Positions 56,401-64,000 of a stretch of DNA of 64,000 bases are shown piece by piece (positions within the stretch are counted from its first letter, which is position 1; every line of letters begins with the position of its first letter). This DNA is from Salvator merianae (lineage: Eukaryota > Chordata > Lepidosauria > Squamata > Teiidae), in contig QVOM02000034.1 of NCBI GenBank assembly GCA_003586115.2, positions 111,465,945 through 111,529,944 on the forward strand, written 5' to 3'. A program made the translations under genes and the position numbers. The notes under the pieces are model-generated. The model saw only the letters and a program-made list of their open reading frames with translations, was not told the DNA's origin and ran no database searches.

Positions 56401-56935
56401 TCTACAAGCACGGCATGAAAACAACATATAGCTCTACTGTGTAACTCTGCCCAGCGTGCTGCCTTGGAATTTGATCTTTTTTTGTGGTTGTTATCCTAGT
56501 ATCTTATTACTCCTGCAATTTGCCTCCATGTTTTCTTTCTAGTTCCTTATTAAAACATTCAAGATAGGGCTTTCACTACATATTGCATGACTTGTCTAAC
56601 TTCCACCCAAGTCAAAATTTCTGTACAGGAAGTCTAGGTTCAGAGATCACATACAGGGTTCCGACTGCAGTTTCACTCCTCCCTTGCTGCTTCACTATTC
56701 CACTGCCTGAGTCATCTTGTTTGCCTGCTGTCTGAGCAGGCAAATGCCATTTGTCATGATCTTATAGGCCCGTATTTATTTTATTTTTTATTTTGGAGTC
56801 TTTACGCTGCTCTTCACCATAGTTTCAGGGCACCAGACGTCTGCAATCACATAAAAAAATGAACCATGCACTTTGTTAGCGAGGTACAAAAACACACCTT
56901 TTCATATGCATCACTTTCTCAGAAGGAATAGCTAT
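53455..56935. other. Large quiet region
   Basis: About 3.5 kb with no supported gene and no MITE ends. The stretch 55000-55340 is very AT-rich and repeat-free. A possible LINE-tail phrase (TTTATTTTATTTTTTATTTTGG; CAGGGCACC) lies at about 56770-56835. Confidence 0.4.
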
Positions 56936-56940
56936 TTTAG

Positions 56941-57060
56941 GTATGTAGCTCAGTGGTAGAGCAATTGCCTGGAAAGCAGAGGGCTGCAAGTTCAGTCCCC
57001 CAAAACTCCTCAGGTAATGGCAAAATCTCTAATGTGCCTACCAAGAAAATTGCACGGATA
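56941..57060 (+). mobile_element. tRNA-derived SINE head
   Basis: Carries an A-box-like TAGCTCAGTGG (about 56946-56956) and a B-box-like GTTCAGTCC (about 56990-56998) with tRNA-like spacing. This is followed by AAAACTCCTCAGGTAATGG rather than an acceptor stem. It resembles tRNA-derived SINEs common in squamates. The acceptor and anticodon arms do not pair properly, so it is not a tRNA gene. The SINE body is truncated and the right boundary approximate. Confidence 0.6.
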
Positions 57061-57139
57061 TGCCCTGGCTTGATGATATCAAACAGCAACAACATTTTAG
57101 TTTACTGCAGCAGCAGCGCCATGGATAGAAAGAGGCTGA

Positions 57140-57599
57140 GGCTGCATCCAGACATGATTAAAACCCCATAATTATTTTGGAATTATACCTGATTTGCTAG
57201 ACATGATCACAGTGCTCCCAGTACAATTCTGAAATACAGACCCAATCTACTGGGTTATCGTTATTCCAGTAAATTTAACTATTGTAGCATAATAGCCTAT
57301 TATTCCATAATTGCAGCTCTGTCTGGATTACTGTGTGAGAAGTACAACGAGAGATTGGCATGAACTGTCGCTACCCAGAAATACTTCACGTGATACTATT
57401 GGTTGTCTGTACAGTCTGGCAGGAGGGTCAGGTCATGTGGAAAGGGAATCTCGCAGCTGTACATCACTCTGCTGCTACTGCAAATGCTAAAATGTGGAGT
57501 ATCAATCTAATGTTTAGACAATGAGTGATAATTCTGGATGTGCTTTAAAATGGTAAATGAATATATTGTGGAATAAATCAGTGATGTCTGGAGGCGGCC
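57140..57599. mobile_element. G2 MITE (460 bp)
   Basis: Left end GGCTGCATCCAGACATG, right end TGATGTCTGGAGGCGGCC, flanked by TGA at 57137-57139 and 57600-57602. The subterminal AACCCCATAATTATTTTGG and the right AATATATTGTGGAATAAATC are weakly inverted. It is the best preserved long G2 copy and aligns with 43350-43957. Confidence 0.82.
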
Positions 57600-57604
57600 T
57601 GATA

Positions 57605-58540
57605 CTGAAACTACTAGCATCACAAAAATATGTCCCTGTGAGCATAAGAAATGTATGGCTGAATCTGGTCAATGGTGCCTTCAATTCACCAGTTTGTGCC
57701 TATAAGGAAGACACAATAATCTTCTTATACAGCATGATCAACAGCAAAGGATTATGGGAACTGTAGTTCAGCTGTACTTGGAAAACTACAAATGAGTTTT
57801 AAAAAAAGACTAGAAGATCTCAATTCAAATCCTCACTTGGCAATGAACTTGATGAGCCTGTAACTGTCAGGGGCTCTGTAACATTTGCCAATCCATTCAC
57901 TTAACAGACAGAACAAAAGGAGAAAGGAGAAACCCACAAATAGAAAAAAGGACAATGCAAATAAGCACCCATTTCCACTGCTACAATTTAAATAAGTCCA
58001 CATGGTTTTGCCAGTTTGTGAAACGTGAATATATTTATTGATCTGGGGCATTTATACTTGGCCTAAACATATTTAGAAGAAACAATCTGCCAATCAGGGG
58101 ATATAAAACAGAATTGCTGAAATAACCTCTGTTGCCCATAGATTATGCACGAAAGTAAGGGGAAAAGAAAACTGAAGGGCCATGCTTGAAAATCTCCAGA
58201 CACATCACATGGATTGTTCTTAAGAACGAAATGGTCTTTCCAGCAAGATAATTAATTTAAACTTGCACATTTGCTTAGCTGTGAGGCAACTAATTTGCTT
58301 TGTGGCTTATTTCTTGTCTCTATCTTTGTAAACTGGTCAGCAAAATGGGGTGATTATTTTTCGCACACTGTTGTTATCAGGATATAAGAGAGAGGAATCT
58401 TGTTTTCCACACACAAAGTACACTAACAAGTATACTGTGACTTGTATTAATGTGTTGATAAGGGTAAGAGCAATCATATTAAGCAACTCAGAAAAAAAAC
58501 TTAAGTCACAAACTTTAGCCATAGTGAACACAGCCTGTTG
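57605..58540. other. No recognised feature
   Basis: About 0.9 kb without supported gene or repeat. Confidence 0.4.
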
Positions 58541-58544
58541 TAGC

Positions 58545-58650
58545 TCTTTCCACACTGGGTCTTATTCTGGGATAGATCTTGGAACAGGGGCCTGCTTTCT
58601 GCATGCTAATGCAGATACAGCAGGCCCTGGAATGCCAGTCTGATAGTATA
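58545..58650. mobile_element. G1 MITE fragment (short subtype)
   Basis: CTCTTTCCACACTGGGTC then TTATTCTGGGATAGATCTTG and GCAGGCCCTGGAATGCC follows the left part of 2713-2885. No right end. Confidence 0.55.
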
Positions 58651-58989
58651 TATGACACTACAGAAATAATAACATCCTGTTCCAAGATTCTGTTAGGGTT
58701 CTGCTACATCTGGAGGGCTGCAGACTCCTTTTTCTTGTTCTAAGCCCTACGTCATATTGACTAATCATGAAGAAATGAATTAATGCTCAGCTGAAAGCAA
58801 ACAGTGAAATCAAATGCTGTTGGATTCTGACTCTCATCAATCTTAAATAACATAGCAAAGATCAGAGTCAACGAGAACTGGAATCCGTGAACACCTGCAG
58901 TTCCCCAAATACCCTACCTCTGCTACTTATTGGAATGGATAGAAAGATAATGCACAGAAGACAATGAGGTCTACAGCTAGCCCAGGGCC

Positions 58990-59331
58990 AATCTACCACA
59001 GCATGAAGGTATGCGGACAGCATCTATGGTCCAGTATATCATGGGGACCCATTTTGGCAATGCTCCAGGAAGTACTACGAGAAGTCTGCCCTGAAAATGG
59101 TCCATCTGGGAAGTCCAAAGGCTGGGAATGAAAATTCCTGGTCTTCAGAGTCTTGGTTTTTGCCACTGAGGGCTCTCTGAGGGCAGCAGCTGGATGTGGA
59201 GCAGTATGGATCATCTGCATGTGGATGGCCTCATCCTGCTCCAGTGGCAACCTGCCCCATCATGAGATAGGTTGCTTGTTCTGGGGCAGGGTGTCCTGTC
59301 CTGGGAGCAGTGGGGGAATGCAGGAAGAGCC
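58990..59331. mobile_element. G1 MITE, 3' half
   Basis: The interior GGGGACCCATTTTGGCAATG, TGGATGGCCTCATCCTGC and GATAGGTTGCTTGTTCTGG, and the end GGGAATGCAGGAAGAGCC, correspond to the right half of 52959-53452. No left terminus was found. Confidence 0.58.
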
Positions 59332-59611
59332 TACATTGCATCCAACAGTAGCTTGACACCATGAAAAAACTTCAGTCATTCCACTCATTCAAGATGGATC
59401 TTTCCAATGTCCGCAAGCTCCCGTTTACCGAAGCCCTCTAACACATGCCATATTGGTCCAGAAGGTTCTCTAAACCTAAAAAGTATTCTTGGGAAGTTCA
59501 GAAGGGCTACAGTAAAATCAGGGCAACATAGCTTCCCTGCCTTGTAAGGGGAGAAACACTTTCCACTATTGTAAAGTATATACAGCATGGCCTCACCAAC
59601 ATGCCGCCTAA

Positions 59612-60035
59612 GGGCGTTTTTACACTTCCCACGTTAGAATGGGATAATTATGCTGCAAAGCCCTAGTCTTGAATATCAGCAGGATACCAGCATTCACATT
59701 GTCAATGCTGGTATCCTGCTCCTGATCTTTGCCATGACAGTAGCCAGGAAGCATCTGGCCACTGCCATAGTGACTGGCAACACCACAGAGCACAAAGGCA
59801 TGTGCAGACAGAATTGCATGATCATGCAGGCATAGTCACCACACAACAGGGCCATGCATTCACACCCGAAAGTGGGTGTGAATGCACTTGACCAGGAGCA
59901 GAATAGCTGCCCCCAGTCAAGCTGTGGAGTACAATTTAGTGCTCCACCACTAGCCATGATCTGGAGCAACTGTAGGCTGCTCCCAGTGATGCAGACCTCC
60001 ACAAAGTGCAGAGGCACTTTGCTAGTGAGCGTCCC
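59612..60035. mobile_element. G1 MITE, right end abbreviated
   Basis: Left end GGGCGTTTTTACACTTCCC after TAA (59609-59611), then ACGTTAGAATGGGATAATTA, half of the family palindrome. TAA recurs at 60036-60038 after GAGCGTCCC, but that is not a canonical right end, so the match may be chance. An internal hairpin GCATTCACACCC/GGGTGTGAATGC is at about 59857-59886. Confidence 0.62.
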
Positions 60036-60039
60036 TAAA

Positions 60040-61980
60040 ATACCTTCCTTAATACCTTCAAATCTACTGAGATGCCCATCATATCATATACTGTCATCTA
60101 TTGTATATATAATTTCATCTCATGCATCTAATAGACACCAGACAGAGAAAGAGAAAGAAAACTAAATTGATGACTGAGTTTTGATTGATTTGTGGCTGAT
60201 CTAGGGATTACAGAGCTACAGGGATAGTAAAAAAGAAGAAAATGTTTTATGAAAAAAGAATCTGGAAAGTGGAAGCCACAAAATATGCCAAGTGACTTAC
60301 AATATAGTCCTAATCTTTTTCAGTAGCACTGGTGAAATTGCCATTGTTTCCATCACCCACTCAGGCACTGAATAGCACCTCCAGACCAAGGAGGGCCTCT
60401 CTGCTACCCACCAGCATGCTACACCTTGCAATTAAGCAGGACATCTGCAGTGAGATAGGGTCTGTTATTTTTTTCAGCACATTGCCTGAAAATCTCCACT
60501 GTTGTACTAACCCCATCATACAAGAATTTTGGACATTAGGGCAACAGTTCTAGCCAGGTGCACTGAGATAACCTCTGAAGGCTTCGGTAAAATTTGTTCA
60601 AAATTCCACTGTATTTTTACATGGGAGCATAACAGTGATATAACTATGGTCAAGACTCCCTGGCTGCATAAGATGGTGCACCTATGTGCCCATTTTCACT
60701 CTCTTGAGTATAATTTGATTTCTTTTTTTAATTTTTAAAGCAATAGTTAATGTTCCCTTAGAATAAAATGATGTAATCATGCAAGAGAAACAGGGGCTGG
60801 TTATTGATCATTGATGACTAGAATGATTTCCTTATTTTAAAGAGTCACTATTTTTGAGATAGTGAAGAACGTTATGAAAAAGTTACCACAGCGTTAAGAA
60901 ATACGAACAGCACTTGAACACAGAATGTACATTCACTACCATGGACAGAGATCTGGATGCAAAATGCTGGCAGGCTCTGGCGAGAGCACTTAGAAACTTT
61001 TGCACTGCTTTAGCAATTGCTGTAGAAAAATAATTAAGGGGCTTGAGTACCAGTAGAAAGGCGACGTTCCCCAGAAACATCAAACTGCATCACTGTTTGA
61101 AGTTTGATTGAGTAGCTGCCCGCCTGTAATGTCTGATGACAGAAACATTCAGTCTAGTAAATAACAGTTCAAAGCAAGTACTTTGGGTTGGGCTGATTGT
61201 TGAGCTTTGGTTGGGCTGGCTATTGAACTAAGCAATCATAAATCAAAGTACTTCATCTTAACCAAGTAGTATATTGCACTGCTAGTGCCCACGTAGGTTC
61301 AGGCAGTTAAAACCTACCCAAAGCCAGCTAATATGAGGAAGCTATAGAAGGCAAATCCCACAGACTGCAATTTCACGATCAGATTTCAGAGAAAGTTCTC
61401 TGTAAAATGTTTTTAATTTTTAATTTTTTAAATTTGAATATTTATATCCTGCCCTTCACCGAAGATTCCAGGGTGGGTCACAACAATCAAAAGATAAAAA
61501 CTGTATATTGCCTATACCTAGCCTTTTTTTTTTAAAAGTCACTGTTTTGTGTACCTGATTAGCAATCACTGATAACTGCAGCGTTGTCTCCAAGCCCTTG
61601 GATATGAGCTGCTGCGTGTTCATATGGCTTGTGGCAACAGTGACAGCATTTGATCTTTTAGGGTTGGGTAGGGTGTGGACGGTAGGGTGGTACAAAGACT
61701 AAACAGGCAATAATATAGTATTAGCAACAATCATGACATGTCATAAAACTTTCATTCATTTAAGCAGCATAATCCAGAATTGAGAAGAAAAGACTGGCGA
61801 GTTCCTCCATCAGATTCCTGATGGTGGCCCTTCCCACCCACACTGCCACCTCACGGGCTCTAAAGGTCTGAGTGGAGTGGTCAGAGTGGAGTGGGAAAAA
61901 AATAACAGTGTGGCAAGCTCTTCCCTATCAGCTTTCCACTGAGCTCCCCTTTCCTATAACTTATTATACCATAACTTTAT
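60040..61980. other. Quiet region with LINE-tail-like stretch
   Basis: About 1.9 kb. Near 61420-61510 (TTTGAATATTTATATCCTGC, CCTTCACCGAAG, AGGGTGGGTCACAAC) there is a LINE/SINE-tail-like sequence. No gene is supported. Confidence 0.4.
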
Positions 61981-61984
61981 GCAC

Positions 61985-64000
61985 ACCACTTAGACAGCTC
62001 TGCTTAATACGTATAATCGATGTTATAGAATATTTAGAGTCTCATAATGAAGTGCAAGCAGCACTAATCTTTCTGGATGCCGAAAAAGCTTTTGACAATC
62101 TGAACTGGAATTTTATGTTTAATCTTCTAGATACGATGAACTTTGGAGGGAACTTTACAAAATGGATTAGAGCAATATATACAACACAGTCAGCACAACT
62201 TACAATAAATGGAGAAGTTACACAAAAATTTTCAATACAAAAAGGTACAAGACAAGGATGCCCACTCTCACCACTTTTATTTATATTGGTGTTAGAGGTA
62301 ATGAATAGAGCTATAAGACAAGAGACAAATATTGAAGGTCTGAAGATCAAAAAAGAAGATTATAGGCTGAGAGCTTTTGCAGATGACATAGTAATTATTT
62401 TGAAAGATCCGAAGGAATCAATAGAAACAGTTAAACATGTGATAGAGACATTTGGGCGAGTGGCAGGACTGAAAATTAATGAGAAAAAAACCAAAATACT
62501 GGTAAAAAATATGACAAAGAAAGAGCAAGAAGATCTGGGAAGAAAATCTGGCTTTGATATTGAAAAGAAAGTTAAATATTTAGGAGTATGGTTGACTAAA
62601 CAAAACTTGGCATTGTATCAGAACAATTATGTGAAACTTTGGTCGCAAGTTAAGTAAGACTTGGAAAGATGGTCTAAATTGAAATTATCGTTACTGGGTA
62701 GAATCTCAGTTTTAAAAATGAACGTCTTGCCAAGAGTGATGTTTTTGTTTCAATCTATACCGATTATAATTAAAGATGAGGTATTCAAAAAATGGCAAAA
62801 GGACTTGACAAGATTTATATGGCAAGGCAAAAAGCCAAGAATACGGTTTAAATTGATGCAAGATGCAAAAGAAAGAGGAGGGTTGGGTTTACCTAATTTA
62901 AAATTATATTTTGCTGCCTGTTGTTTAAGTTGGATTGCTAAATAGTTTTGGCTAAGAGATAAAAGACTGTTGCAACTGGAAGGTTTTGATTTAAGATATG
63001 GTTTACACGGTTACTTATGGTATGATAAAGTTAAAGTAAATGCGGCATTTAAGAATCATTATGTAAGACATGCGTTATGGATAACGGAGTAAGTACAGGA
63101 GTAAATTGTATCCCAGAATACCAATGTGGGTTTCACATTGTATTTTAAAGCTTTGTTTAAAGAATTTGGGAGAAGGGAAAGATGGATTAAATATGAGGAG
63201 GTGTTGAGTAAAAATAATGAAACAGATGAATTCTCCTTGAAAACGAGAGATCAGTTAAACCAGGAGGGATTAGAGGTACAATGGCTAATGTATGCTCAAT
63301 TGATGGATGTTTTTAAAGAAGATAAAAGGATGAATTTTGAATTAGAAAGACAGAAATGGGAAGAAAAATTGGAAAAAGAAGAAAGGGGGATTATAGGGGT
63401 ATTGTACGATTTTTTTTTGAAAATAGAATTAGAACAAGAGCAAGTTAAAGATTGTATGATAAAATGGGCACAAAATTTTGGTTACAATATTTCAATGGAG
63501 CAATGGGAAAAATTGTGGATCAAAAATATGAAATTTACTGTATGTAATATGTTGAAAGAAAATATATATAAGATGATGTATCGATGGTACTTAACACCTT
63601 TTAGAATTTCAAAAATGTATCAAGGTATGTCAAGAAATGTAAGAAGCATGAGGGTACTTTTTATCATATGTGGTGGACTTGTGCAAAAACCAAAAAGTAT
63701 TGGGTTCAAATTCACACAGCTATGCAGAAAATTTTAAAGACAAATATTCCTTTTAGACTGGAATTATTCCTATTGGGGATAGTGGAAAATAATGTTGAAG
63801 GTGTCAATGTGTTATTGCAAAATATGGTAACTGCTGCCAGAATTGTATATGCTCAGAAGTGGAAAGGAGAGTTATTACCAACAGTGGACGATTGGTTAGT
63901 GAAAATGATGGAGTTGGCTGAGATTGGACAAACTGGCAAATCTTTTGAGAATTAAGACAGTTGATAGGTTTTACAGGAACTGGAGGCCCTTTATTGACTT
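61985..64000 (+). pseudogene. L1 LINE ORF2, 5'-truncated, running off the window
   Basis: Non-LTR reverse transcriptase of the L1 type: LDAEKAFD (62073-62096), RQGCPLSPLLF (from 62250), the catalytic FADD (62376-62387), GLKINEKKTKI, KVKYLGVWLT, then the thumb-like LLGRISVLKMNVLPRVMFLF. The C-terminal part contains KKHEGTFYHMWWTC (about 63640-63680) and FYRNWRPFID near the end. The frame is kept for about 1.65 kb apart from stops at 62655-62657, 62943-62945, 63090-63092 and 63102-63104. A frameshift precedes the zinc-knuckle-like region and another lies near 63950. The endonuclease and first RT blocks are missing. It cannot make a functional protein, but is younger-looking than the L2 fragment at 3900. 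Confidence 0.92.

Noticed and set aside
56941..57010. tRNA gene
   Set aside because: A and B boxes are present, but the acceptor and anticodon arms do not pair and SINE-like sequence follows.
2710..60038. CRISPR-like array, from the recurrence of GTGCAGAAAGGCC-type strings
   Set aside because: Spacing is irregular, the strings occur in both orientations and they mark transposon ends; the sequence is vertebrate.
59609..60038. TAA/TAA as a proven target duplication
   Set aside because: The right boundary GCGTCCC is not a family terminus, so the 3-bp match may be chance.

Overview
This window looks like a repeat-rich, gene-poor stretch of a reptile genome, most likely a squamate. It carries decayed CR1, L2-like and L1 LINEs, a 5S-rRNA-derived SINE, a tRNA-type SINE head, hAT MITEs with CAGTGGCG termini, and TTCC/GAAA/GATA microsatellites. 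No convincing host protein-coding gene is visible. The long ORFs are LINE reverse transcriptase remains or chance frames through transposons and microsatellites. The window is probably intergenic or lies inside a very large intron. Species assignment is inference.

The dominant component is two groups of short non-autonomous DNA transposons. G1 has termini of the type GGGCCTKTYYGCACTT and about 32 whole or partial copies. G2 has termini of the type GGCTGCATCCASAC and about 11 copies plus solo ends. Adding the spans listed here gives about 15 kb, close to a quarter of the window. Where both ends survive they are flanked by 3-bp direct repeats: TTA, TAA, TAT, AAA, TGA, TCA, ACT, CTT or TGG. No transposase gene for either group is present, so their superfamily is unresolved. 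The 3-bp duplication recalls PIF/Harbinger, but the sites are not restricted to TWA. hAT MITEs with 8-bp duplications sit at 7167-7408, 33521-33722 and 49901-50163, with a probable further one at 13700-14048.

Layout: 1-2640 is mostly unrecognised. 2644-3887 is a MITE cluster with one nested insertion. 3900-5500 is an L2-like LINE fragment plus a retroposon tail. 6992-8535 holds two G1 elements, one carrying a hAT. 10524-12503 has an inverted G2 pair around a TTCC microsatellite. 13395-14048 has a 5S-derived SINE and a hAT MITE. 15775-17330 is a reverse-strand CR1 split by a G1 MITE. 17383-30331 holds many G1/G2 copies, including a nested pair at 27877-28450. 33521-44294 continues the same with a large foldback hAT. 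44295-47910 is quiet. 47912-53452 contains a G1 element broken by both a CR1 and a hAT. 53453-56940 is quiet. 56941-60035 has a SINE head and more MITEs. 61985 to the end is a 5'-truncated L1 ORF2 on the + strand.

The elements do not cooperate as a pathway. Their nesting gives a relative chronology: MITEs jumped into CR1, CR1 into MITEs, hATs into MITEs, and MITEs into MITEs. The most interesting material is the G1/G2 family itself: its unrestricted 3-bp target duplication, its modular cores, and a set of perfect palindromes that share an AT-rich centre but have different arms.
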